From Caldilinea sp. (GTDB lineage: Bacteria; Chloroflexota; Anaerolineae; Caldilineales; Caldilineaceae), in NCBI GenBank assembly GCA_026389955.1, contig JAPLGY010000646.1:1-6382 (forward strand): DNA of 6,382 nt, read 5' to 3'. The translations under genes and the position numbers were made by a program. Shown here one piece after another: positions 1 to 5,470 of this stretch (its first letter is position 1; each line of letters opens with the position of its first letter). The notes under the pieces are model-generated. The model saw nothing but the letters and a program-made list of their open reading frames with translations. It had not been told where the DNA came from and did not search any database.

Positions 1-164
1 AGGCCTTCGCCCCGACAGCCGCCGAACTCGAACGCGCCCAACGGCTGGTGGCGGCTTTTGAGGCGCAACACGCCGCCGGCGCCGGCGCTTTTACGTTCGA
101 AGGACGAATGGTCGACCTGCCCATGCTGGCAGCCGCCCGCAAAGTCCTGACACGCGCCCGGTAA
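1..164 (+). CDS. HpcH/HpaI aldolase / CitE-like lyase, C-terminal fragment
   Basis: The frame is open from the left edge (first full codon at 3) and ends at TAA 162-164, leaving 53 visible residues. The fragment reads AFAPTAAELERAQRLVAAFE, followed by a Gly/Ala-rich turn, then FEGRMVDLPMLAAARKVL. This is the usual C-terminus of the citrate lyase beta-subunit (CitE) / HpcH-HpaI TIM-barrel family: a helix after 'AFxP', a GxG turn, then '(D/E)GxMVDxPxxxxA'. Members cleave or form C-C bonds in acyl-CoA substrates such as malyl-CoA, citramalyl-CoA or citryl-CoA, using Mg2+. The metal- and CoA-binding residues lie outside the window, so the substrate cannot be named. It is the only plus-strand gene here and converges on the GNAT-nitrilase gene with a 9-bp gap. 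Family assignment is fairly sure; the specific enzyme is unknown. Confidence 0.8.
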   Translation, partial: AFAPTAAELERAQRLVAAFEAQHAAGAGAFTFEGRMVDLPMLAAARKVLTRAR

Positions 165-173
165 GCAGACAGG

Positions 174-1748
174 CTACTCCGTGCGCACGACCTTGACCGC
201 GCGCTTGGCACGCACGTCGTACAGGTCGGAACGACGGTCGTAAAGATGGCGCACGGTGGCCAGGTCACGCTGCTGCACCAAAGAGGTGATGTCCAGGTCG
301 GTGATGAGCACCGTCTCCACGTTGGCCTCGCTGGTGCCGGCCGTGGCAGACGGCGGAAAGGCAAAGTCGCTGGGTGTGAAGACCGCCGCCTGCCCATAGT
401 TGATCAGGTAGTTCTTGGCCGCCGGCAAATTCCCCACATTGCCTGCAATCACCGTGTAGACAAAATTTTCGACCGCACGGGCCTGGGCAGTGTACCGGAT
501 GCGGTCAAAAGCTTTGCGCTCGTCGGTGCTGTACGGGACAAAGATCACCTCGGCCCCAGAAAGCGTCTGCAGACGAGCCAGCTCGGGAAATTCAATATCA
601 TAGCCCACCTGAATGCCAATGCGTGCCAGCGAGGTGTCAAAGACCTTGATATCCTCGCCAGGTTCGATGTCAAAATCGGCCCGTTCGATCGGCGGAATAT
701 GCAGCGCATCCTGGCTGTAGTGCTGGCCGCTCGGGGTGAAAAGATGGGCGACGTTGTAGATCTCCCCTTCACGCAGCTCAGGCTGTGACCCGGCAATGAT
801 ATAAAGCCCATGTTTCTCGGCCAGCTCGCTGAAGAGATCGAGGTAGCGGTCGGTCATCGAGGCCAGCCTCCGGATCGCCGCACGCGAGTCGAGATCAGGA
901 GGCATGATCGTGAAAAGCTGGGCAGTGAACAGCTCGGGAAAAAGCAGAAAGTGGGAGTGATAGGTATTGGCGGTGTCGACAAAAAAGTTAACAGTCTGCT
1001 CAAATTCCTCCCAGGAGTGGATAGGACGCATCAACCACTGGGCAGCACAGACCCGGATCCGGCGCACAACCCGCTGCAGCGGGGCCGCAGCGATCTTGCG
1101 TTTTTCTGGCTGGTAGTTCGGGTTGGCCATGTCCAGCAGCGTAGAGTAGTTCAGGCTGGAATCATCCCACAGAAAATCGAGCAGGATGCGGCGTACCTTG
1201 TAGCCGGCGCGCAGATGGGCCGAAAGCGCAGGGTCCGTCATCTCCCCCCCCACGACCTTCTGCACATACTCTTCGGCGGTCATCTTGCCGGCAAACTCGG
1301 TGTAGCCCGGAATCCGCCCGTACGCGATCATGCGGCGCAGGTTGTAGCGTTTCAGCAGCCCCACACGTTTTTCGTACAGCGCCTTGGAGATCCCCAGACG
1401 CCGATATTCAGGGCGCACGGCAATGTCAGCGCCGTACAACGTGTCACCCGAGGGGTCGTGGGTGCTGAAGGTGCCGCCGCCGGTAATCTCTTCGTAGGTG
1501 TACCAGTGGGCGTCGTCGTCGAGCTGCACAATCAGCGACGTGGCATAGCCGACGATCACCCCATCGATCTCGGCCAGATACTGCCCTTCGGAAAAGGCGG
1601 CAAACTGCATCTCATACAGGCGTTCAGTGTAATAGGCATTCTTAGGGTACTCTGGGTAGGCAGCCCGGTGACAGACTACGATGCCAGGAATGTCCTCTGC
1701 GGTCCAGGCGCGGACAGACACTTTCGGTGTGCGTTTGCGTGTTTTCAT
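174..1748 (-). CDS. GNAT acetyltransferase-nitrilase superfamily fusion protein (YhcX-like), nitrilase half lacking catalytic Cys and Lys
   Basis: This 524-residue, two-domain cytoplasmic protein has the YhcX-type architecture. Residues ~10-195 form a GNAT domain, with the acetyl-CoA loop seen as VRPEYRRLGIS (111-121) and the subgroup-specific stretch YGRIPGYTEFAGKMTAEEYV (143-162). Residues ~230-515 form a carbon-nitrogen hydrolase (nitrilase) domain with FPELF around Glu272, EGEIYNVAHLF, DIEFPELAR, QARAVENFVYTVI, GNVGNLP and a conserved DRRSDLYDV tail. Nitrilases use a Glu-Lys-Cys triad. Glu272 is present, but the Lys expected before 'LHI' is Ala348 (QDALHIPP) and the Cys expected in 'IQxCYDIEFPE' is Gly382 (IQVGYDIEFPE; codon GGC, one base from TGC). 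Amidase activity is therefore unlikely, while the GNAT half appears intact. The acetyl acceptor is unknown. The ATG overlaps the recX stop (ATGA, 1745-1748) with only a weak upstream Shine-Dalgarno sequence, so translation is probably coupled. It is the last gene of the MFS-recX operon and ends in TAG. Confidence 0.9.
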   Translation of the reverse strand: MKTRKRTPKVSVRAWTAEDIPGIVVCHRAAYPEYPKNAYYTERLYEMQFAAFSEGQYLAEIDGVIVGYATSLIVQLDDDAHWYTYEEITGGGTFSTHDPSGDTLYGADIAVRPEYRRLGISKALYEKRVGLLKRYNLRRMIAYGRIPGYTEFAGKMTAEEYVQKVVGGEMTDPALSAHLRAGYKVRRILLDFLWDDSSLNYSTLLDMANPNYQPEKRKIAAAPLQRVVRRIRVCAAQWLMRPIHSWEEFEQTVNFFVDTANTYHSHFLLFPELFTAQLFTIMPPDLDSRAAIRRLASMTDRYLDLFSELAEKHGLYIIAGSQPELREGEIYNVAHLFTPSGQHYSQDALHIPPIERADFDIEPGEDIKVFDTSLARIGIQVGYDIEFPELARLQTLSGAEVIFVPYSTDERKAFDRIRYTAQARAVENFVYTVIAGNVGNLPAAKNYLINYGQAAVFTPSDFAFPPSATAGTSEANVETVLITDLDITSLVQQRDLATVRHLYDRRSDLYDVRAKRAVKVVRTE

Positions 1749-2383
1749 AGCCCATCCGTGTTCTGTTGTTCTTCCCAGGCGCGGCGCGCGCTGCGACGGG
1801 CGATGTCCAGCCCAAAGCCGCGGCGGGCCAGATAGTCAAAAATTTTCTTCTCCAGCGTGGGCCGGTCCAGCCCCCGCCAACGGGCCAGCGGGCGCTCCAG
1901 CGCAGCCCAGGCACTTTCGGCGTCGTCGACTTCCGCGACAGCAGAGCGGATCGTCTCGTTGTCCACACCTTTTTGCCGCAGCTCGTAGGCGACGGCAGCA
2001 GCGCTGCGCGGGCGAAAACGGCTGCGGTTCTCCACCCAAAAGGCAGCAAACGCCCCATCGTCGACGTAGGCCTGTTGCTTCAACCTGGCCAGAGCCTCTG
2101 CCACGGCCTCGTCACCATGCCCCTGCGCAGCCAGGCGACGTTCAAGCTCGCTGCGGCTGCGCGGCCGCCCGGCCAGAGAGCGCAGCGCCGCCTGATAGGC
2201 CTTGTCCGCAGCAGCCTGTGCACACAGCGCTGCGATCTCAGCCTCGTCCAGGGTCTGGCCGCTGTACAGATGCGCTGCTGCCTCCAAGGTGACCCCAAAG
2301 GCAAAGGTGCCATCCAAAAACACGCTGACCCGATCCGGGCTGTGGGTCTGCCGGACCAGCGCAGTGACCGTCTTGGCCATCAC
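1745..2383 (-). CDS. recX: Regulatory protein RecX
   Basis: RecX is a small, all-helical modulator that binds RecA filaments and usually inhibits RecA recombinase and coprotease activity. The 212-residue product has the family layout. It starts with a beta-rich N-terminal segment (VTALVRQTHSPDRVSVFLDG and FAFGVTLEAAAHL) seen in many non-proteobacterial RecX proteins. Three three-helix repeats follow: AYQAALRSLAGRPRSRSELERRL (~63-84), YVDDGAFAAFWVENRSRFRPRS to ELRQKGV (~106-140), and FDYLARRGFGLDIARRSARRAWEE (~182-205). The start is GTG at 2383 (GTGA overlap with the MFS stop) or the directly following ATG at 2380; both give the same protein apart from one residue. The stop overlaps the GNAT-nitrilase ATG as ATGA. 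recX often sits beside recA, but here it lies between a transporter gene and a GNAT-nitrilase gene. A possible LexA-like direct repeat is present at the operon promoter. RecX identity is confident. Confidence 0.93.
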   Translation of the reverse strand: MMAKTVTALVRQTHSPDRVSVFLDGTFAFGVTLEAAAHLYSGQTLDEAEIAALCAQAAADKAYQAALRSLAGRPRSRSELERRLAAQGHGDEAVAEALARLKQQAYVDDGAFAAFWVENRSRFRPRSAAAVAYELRQKGVDNETIRSAVAEVDDAESAWAALERPLARWRGLDRPTLEKKIFDYLARRGFGLDIARRSARRAWEEQQNTDGL

Positions 2384-3618
2384 TTCTGCCCTGCCAGCTC
2401 AGGAACCGCTCTCGAGCGCAGCGAGGCCGCCAGCGCCATGAATGCCAGAGTCAGCCCAAGCCCCACTGCCCCGACCGCCACCATCCCGCCCCCGCTAAAA
2501 ATGGCCCCGGTCGACAGACTGCCGGTGCCGGAGGCCAACGCAACCAACATGTCATTGGCACCTTGGATGCGCCCACGTTCGTGCGGATGCAAGGCGCTGG
2601 TCAGCAGCGCCGACCCGGCGACGAAACAAAAACTCCAGCCCAACCCCAGCAAAAAAAGCGCTACCACCAGCGCCAGCAGGTTGGCAGCCTGCATGGCCAG
2701 AATGCTGGAAATGACCAGAACTACCGCACCAAAGAGGATCATCGGCCGCGCCCCCAACTGGCCGATCAGCCAGCCGGTGAGAAAGGCAAAACCAAACATG
2801 CCGAGCGTGTGCGCCATGAAGACCACAGAGATCTCTCCCGCCGAATGGTGTTCGTGGTGCATGTGGACAGGGGTGATGACCATGATCAGGGTCATCACCA
2901 GCTGGCCCATCACCATCGAGCCAACCGCCAACGCCACGGTGTGATCTGTCAGAATTGTCCTGGCACTGCGCACAACCGGGGTGCGGAGGGCCTCCTGCTC
3001 GGCGTAGCAACGCCCGAGGTGAAGCGGGTCAGGGCGCAGCAGCACCGCAGTCAGCAGCAGCGAGACCGCCAGCAGCCCGATCCCAAACAGATACGGGCCC
3101 GCGTTGGCCTCCAGCCCCCACTGCAGGGCCAGCGCTGAGGTCGGGCCCACCAAAAGCGGCCCCCCCACTGCACCAGCCGTGCCCGCAAAAACGACCAACC
3201 CGATCACCCGTGCACGCGCGGCGGGCGCCCAAATCTCTGCCGCCACAAAACGAGACTGCTGGCTGGTCGCCTGGGTCATCCCCATGATGGCCGTGCTGGT
3301 GCAAAGCAGCACAGAAGAGAACGACTGCACCGCAAACACCCCGGCAGCCATCCCCAACACACCCGCACCGTAGCCCATCATCAGGCCCAGCCGTCGCCCC
3401 CAACGGTCCATCAACCACCCGATCGGGACCGCAAACGCCGCACGGCTGACCAACCCCAAGGTGGTCGGCAGCCCAGCCAGCGCATCGCTGGCGCTGAGCA
3501 AAGATGCGTTGACCGAAAGCAGCGTCAACGTCGCAATAAACGCTGCGCTGTAGACGCTTTCGCTGAGAAACAGCGTCCCTGTAATGCGCCGCAAGACAGC
3601 GGGCTGCACAGTTGTCAT
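2380..3618 (-). CDS. Major facilitator superfamily (MFS) transporter
   Basis: The 412-residue inner-membrane protein consists largely of hydrophobic helices consistent with the 12-TM MFS fold. The MFS motif A appears as GWLMDRWGRR (67-76) in the TM2-TM3 loop. A second-half counterpart, GWLIGQLGARP, lies at about 282-292, where the acidic residue and basic pair are mostly lost. The central cytoplasmic loop (~195-225) is charged. A histidine cluster, VHMHHEHHS (251-259), follows the first helix of the second half. Substrate is unknown; drug/proton antiport is the generic possibility. I chose ATG 3618 because AGGAG lies 4 nt upstream. ATG 3630 (416 aa, GGAG 4 nt upstream) is nearly as good, and a TTG at 3660 (426 aa) is less likely because it adds a charged, non-family N-terminus. 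It is the first gene of the operon with recX and the GNAT-nitrilase gene, and its TGA stop overlaps the recX start. Confidence 0.88.
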   Translation of the reverse strand: MTTVQPAVLRRITGTLFLSESVYSAAFIATLTLLSVNASLLSASDALAGLPTTLGLVSRAAFAVPIGWLMDRWGRRLGLMMGYGAGVLGMAAGVFAVQSFSSVLLCTSTAIMGMTQATSQQSRFVAAEIWAPAARARVIGLVVFAGTAGAVGGPLLVGPTSALALQWGLEANAGPYLFGIGLLAVSLLLTAVLLRPDPLHLGRCYAEQEALRTPVVRSARTILTDHTVALAVGSMVMGQLVMTLIMVITPVHMHHEHHSAGEISVVFMAHTLGMFGFAFLTGWLIGQLGARPMILFGAVVLVISSILAMQAANLLALVVALFLLGLGWSFCFVAGSALLTSALHPHERGRIQGANDMLVALASGTGSLSTGAIFSGGGMVAVGAVGLGLTLAFMALAASLRSRAVPELAGQK

Positions 3619-3622
3619 GTCA

Positions 3623-3627
3623 CTCCT
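3623..3627 (-). promoter_or_regulatory. Ribosome binding site of the MFS gene
   Basis: On the minus strand the sequence reads AGGAG-TGAC-ATG, a good Shine-Dalgarno core 4 nt ahead of ATG 3618. It favours that start over the in-frame TTG at 3660. The same AGGAG lies inside the reading frame if the alternative ATG at 3630 is used, so it does not exclude that one. Confidence 0.55.
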
Positions 3628-3678
3628 CATTCTGCTCCGGACCCGTGTTGTCTGCCCCAAGGACCCAGTCTCTGGATT

Positions 3679-3693
3679 GTTCGTTCTTTGTTC
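3679..3693. promoter_or_regulatory. Candidate LexA-like operator, GTTC-N7-GTTC direct repeat
   Basis: The plus strand reads GTTC-GTTCTTT-GTTC, which is two GTTC half-sites separated by 7 nt, with a third GTTC inside the spacer. GTTC-N7-GTTC is the described LexA box of Alphaproteobacteria. The repeat starts 1 bp downstream of the predicted minus-strand -10 box, covering the likely transcription start of the MFS-recX-GNAT operon, where a bound repressor would block RNA polymerase. RecX is a common SOS-regulon member, which makes the position meaningful. Against it: the window does not look alphaproteobacterial, and a short direct repeat can occur by chance. Confidence 0.35.
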
Positions 3694-3694
3694 C

Positions 3695-3703
3695 AGTATA
3701 GCA
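3695..3703 (-). promoter_or_regulatory. Extended -10 promoter for the MFS-recX-GNAT/nitrilase operon
   Basis: The minus strand reads TGC-TATACT: a five-of-six match to the sigma70 -10 consensus TATAAT, preceded by the TGn extended element. No good -35 hexamer lies 16-18 bp upstream, as expected for extended -10 promoters. Transcription would start near 3688, giving a leader of about 70 nt before ATG 3618. It lies in the spacer between the mnmA-membrane protein unit and the MFS gene and is the most AT-rich stretch there. Confidence 0.55.
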
Positions 3704-3820
3704 CACGCCAGGGACAGCCTGCGACTGCCCCGCTTCAGGGCTTCTCAAAAGTCGTAAAGCAAGCATGCCGCACCTCTGACCCCAGATGCCCGCGAAGACC
3801 GGACATGCAGTCACAGAGCG

Positions 3821-3846
3821 CACCGACGGCCGGCACCGACGGCCGG
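3821..3846. repeat. Perfect 13-bp tandem repeat with hairpin potential
   Basis: The 13-mer CACCGACGGCCGG occurs twice in direct succession. Each copy, with its next base, contains the palindrome GCCGGC (3829-3834 and 3842-3847), so the pair can form a 6-bp G/C stem with a 7-nt loop. It lies 40-65 bp beyond the stop of the small membrane protein gene and about 120 bp upstream of the MFS operon -10 box. No T-run follows on either strand, so it is not a standard intrinsic terminator. It may be a structured 3' end, a repressor site or plain slippage. The rest of the 267-bp spacer (3619-3885) shows only the promoter elements listed separately. Confidence 0.6.
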
Positions 3847-3885
3847 CGCCCCAAAAGCGCTGTTCTGCGCCGGGGAGGGCGCTCG

Positions 3886-4224
3886 TCAGCTTCCGGGGGT
3901 GCTTTGCGGGGGAGGCGTCGTCTCGCTGCCAGCGACGGCTCGGGGGGCACGTCCCAAGAGCACCTGGACGATCCGCCGATAGCCTGCCAGACGGCTGCTG
4001 CTCTGAATGACCGGCGCCGCAACATTTTCGCTCATGAAGGTGGCTGTGCCCCGCACTGTAGCGAGCGTCTGGCGTGTGTCGTCGATCATCGGTTTCAGCT
4101 CGTCCTGCACCATGCGGGTCAGCCGCCAGATCTGCCAGATGAGCACGCCGAGCAACACCCAGACAACAATGCTGGTCAGGGCCAGAAAGATGATCAGGAT
4201 GTCGCGCACGGTGCCCACGATCAT
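3886..4224 (-). CDS. Conserved-type single-pass membrane protein of unknown function
   Basis: The 112-residue product has one strong transmembrane helix at about residues 9-34 ([20 protein letters not shown], then IWQIWRL). A charged amphipathic helix follows ([34 protein letters not shown]), then an [23 protein letters not shown] segment and a Pro/Ser/Thr-rich tail (PPPQSTPGS). The plan of one N-terminal helix followed by a coiled-coil-like soluble part resembles DUF948/YtxG-type small membrane proteins. I associate the 'TVRGTxTFxSENVxxPVI' pattern with Chloroflexi hypothetical proteins, from memory rather than a search. No catalytic motif is visible. The start is well supported: the ATG overlaps the mnmA stop (ATGA, 4221-4224) and has a perfect AGGAGG 5 nt upstream. 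It is probably co-transcribed and coupled with mnmA, but no functional link is evident. Confidence 0.78.
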   Translation of the reverse strand: MIVGTVRDILIIFLALTSIVVWVLLGVLIWQIWRLTRMVQDELKPMIDDTRQTLATVRGTATFMSENVAAPVIQSSSRLAGYRRIVQVLLGRAPRAVAGSETTPPPQSTPGS

Positions 4225-5393
4225 GGTTCCCTCCTGTGGCCCTGTCCAGCCAGATCTCCGGCCAACTCTGCAGCCAACGCCTCAGGCTGGCGTGCAATGA
4301 TGCCGCCGCCCAGGCAGTGGTCGCCTTCATAAAAGACCGCCCCCTGGCCCGGGGTGACGTCGCGCAACGGTTCGCTGAAACGCACTTCGGCGCGATCGTT
4401 CCCCTGCGGGTACAGGATACAGTCGACTGCCTGGGCCTTGTAGCGAATTTTGCACTGAACTCGGCTGCCCGGCGGCGGCGGGACATCCCCTGTCCAGTTG
4501 ACCCGCTCGGCGGCCAGCCGGTCGCAGCCCAGCTCGGCAGCTGTCCCGACCACCAGCTGGTTGTTGCGATAGTCCAACGCCAGCACAAAAAGGGGTTCGC
4601 TGGCGCCGGCGAGCCCAAGTCCTTTGCGCTGGCCGACAGTGTAGCCGGGCAGCCCGCTGTGCTGGCCATAGACCCGCCCGTTCCGGTCGACGATCGGGCC
4701 AGGACGCATGGCTTCGGCCGCCCAGGTGCGCAGAAAACGACGGTAGTCGTCGTCGAAGACAAAGCAGAGATCCATCGAGTCATGTTTGGAGGCGATCGGC
4801 AGCCCACGCTCGGCGGCGATCCGGCGCACCTCGGTTTTGGGGTACTCGCCGACCGGGAACAGCACGCTGTTCAGCTGGGCCTGGCCCAGCACACTGAGCA
4901 CATAGCTCTGGTCTTTGGCCGCATCCACCCCTTTGAGCAGCTGGATCTTGCCGCTGGCCGGGTCGCGGCGCAGCCGGGCGTAGTGGCCGGTGGCCAGGTA
5001 GTCGGCGCCCAGACGCCGGGCATAGTTGAGCAGGTAGTCGAACCGGATGTGACGGTTGCACTCGATGCACGGATTGGGGGTGACCCCGTGGCTGTACCCC
5101 TCGATGAAAAAGTCGACGACCTGCTGTTTGAAGGGCTGCTCGACGTTGATCAGATAAAAGGGGATGTCCAGCGCCGCAGCCACACGGCGGGCGTCGTGGA
5201 CGCTCTCCAGGCTGCAGCATTTGTTGGCAGAACCTTCGCCTTCACCAGTTTCAGACCAGAGGCGCATCATCACACCGATACAGCGATAGCCTTGTTCGAC
5301 CAGCAACGCCGCAGCCACCGACGAATCGACGCCGCCGGACATGGCGACGACAACGGTGGGGGGTGGGGTTTGCAAGGAAGTGCTTCTGTCCAT
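4221..5393 (-). CDS. mnmA: tRNA-specific 2-thiouridylase MnmA
   Basis: MnmA uses ATP to adenylate U34 in the anticodons of tRNA-Lys, -Glu and -Gln, and then transfers sulfur delivered from a cysteine desulfurase, giving s2U34. The 390-residue length is close to the ~360-380 family norm. The N-terminal PP-loop ATP site is [14 protein letters not shown] (17-30). Next come [15 protein letters not shown], the [14 protein letters not shown] active-site segment (105-118; Cys109), GHYAR, KDQSYVL, and [10 protein letters not shown] with the second catalytic Cys210. [10 protein letters not shown] (251-260) and the C-terminal barrel motif [13 protein letters not shown] are also present. ATG 5393 is chosen because it puts the PP-loop 17 residues from the N-terminus; the frame is open further upstream, to 5516, but that stretch does not resemble MnmA and runs into the neighbouring gene. 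No Shine-Dalgarno sequence precedes the ATG. The stop overlaps the next gene's ATG. All key residues are present. Confidence 0.97.
   Translation of the reverse strand: MDRSTSLQTPPPTVVVAMSGGVDSSVAAALLVEQGYRCIGVMMRLWSETGEGEGSANKCCSLESVHDARRVAAALDIPFYLINVEQPFKQQVVDFFIEGYSHGVTPNPCIECNRHIRFDYLLNYARRLGADYLATGHYARLRRDPASGKIQLLKGVDAAKDQSYVLSVLGQAQLNSVLFPVGEYPKTEVRRIAAERGLPIASKHDSMDLCFVFDDDYRRFLRTWAAEAMRPGPIVDRNGRVYGQHSGLPGYTVGQRKGLGLAGASEPLFVLALDYRNNQLVVGTAAELGCDRLAAERVNWTGDVPPPPGSRVQCKIRYKAQAVDCILYPQGNDRAEVRFSEPLRDVTPGQGAVFYEGDHCLGGGIIARQPEALAAELAGDLAGQGHRREP
4230..4235 (-). promoter_or_regulatory. Strong ribosome binding site inside the 3' end of mnmA
   Basis: On the minus strand AGGAGG lies 5 nt before ATG 4224. 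It also encodes the Arg-Arg near the MnmA C-terminus (GHRREP-stop). Its consensus quality suggests the small membrane protein can be translated well by new initiation, in addition to any coupling through the ATGA overlap. Confidence 0.8.
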
Positions 5394-5399
5394 ACGTCT

Positions 5400-5405
5400 A
5401 TTGTA
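5400..5405 (-). promoter_or_regulatory. Candidate -10 box for a possibly leaderless mnmA mRNA
   Basis: The minus strand reads TACAAT, five of six matches to TATAAT, in a short AT-rich patch (TATTTTTGTGTACAATAGACGT) just before ATG 5393. Its 3' end is 6 nt from the A of the ATG, so a start at the usual distance would fall on or next to the start codon. There is no Shine-Dalgarno sequence in the gap, which fits a leaderless transcript. The -35 match at 17 bp spacing (CTGGCT) is poor. The alternative is that mnmA is read through from the upstream gene, 77 bp away. Confidence 0.4.
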
Positions 5406-5470
5406 CACAAAAATAGCAGGAGAGCCAGCCAACCCGGTCGTCTGGCGCGATCTGCCCTGGCGGTGTTTGC

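Noticed and set aside
174..1748. Treating the GNAT-nitrilase gene as a pseudogene
   Set aside because: The 524-codon frame has no stop or frameshift, both domains are full length and scaffold motifs are conserved, so loss of catalytic residues alone does not make it a decayed gene.
810..1835. Long plus-strand open frame (341 codons) antisense to the GNAT-nitrilase gene
   Set aside because: The translation is low-complexity Arg/Gly/Val-rich with no motif, and the opposite strand carries well-conserved family motifs.
3619..3660. TTG start at 3660 for the MFS gene
   Set aside because: It gives a charged extra N-terminus and lacks a good Shine-Dalgarno sequence, while ATG 3618 and ATG 3630 have AGGAG and GGAG upstream.
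3671..3703. Gram-positive style palindromic LexA box (GAAC-N4-GTTC)
   Set aside because: All GTTC/GAAC half-sites here are in the same orientation; no inverted pair at the right spacing exists. Only the direct-repeat form is present.
3732..3765. Possible hairpin around GCTTCTCAAAAGTCGTAAAGCAAGC as a terminator
   Set aside because: The best stem is only about 4 bp with a long loop, and no T-run follows on either strand.
3620..4807. Minus-strand 395-codon frame running across the spacer, the small membrane protein and mnmA
   Set aside because: It is out of frame with two supported genes, is rich in Arg/Pro/Ser/Trp and lacks any family signature.
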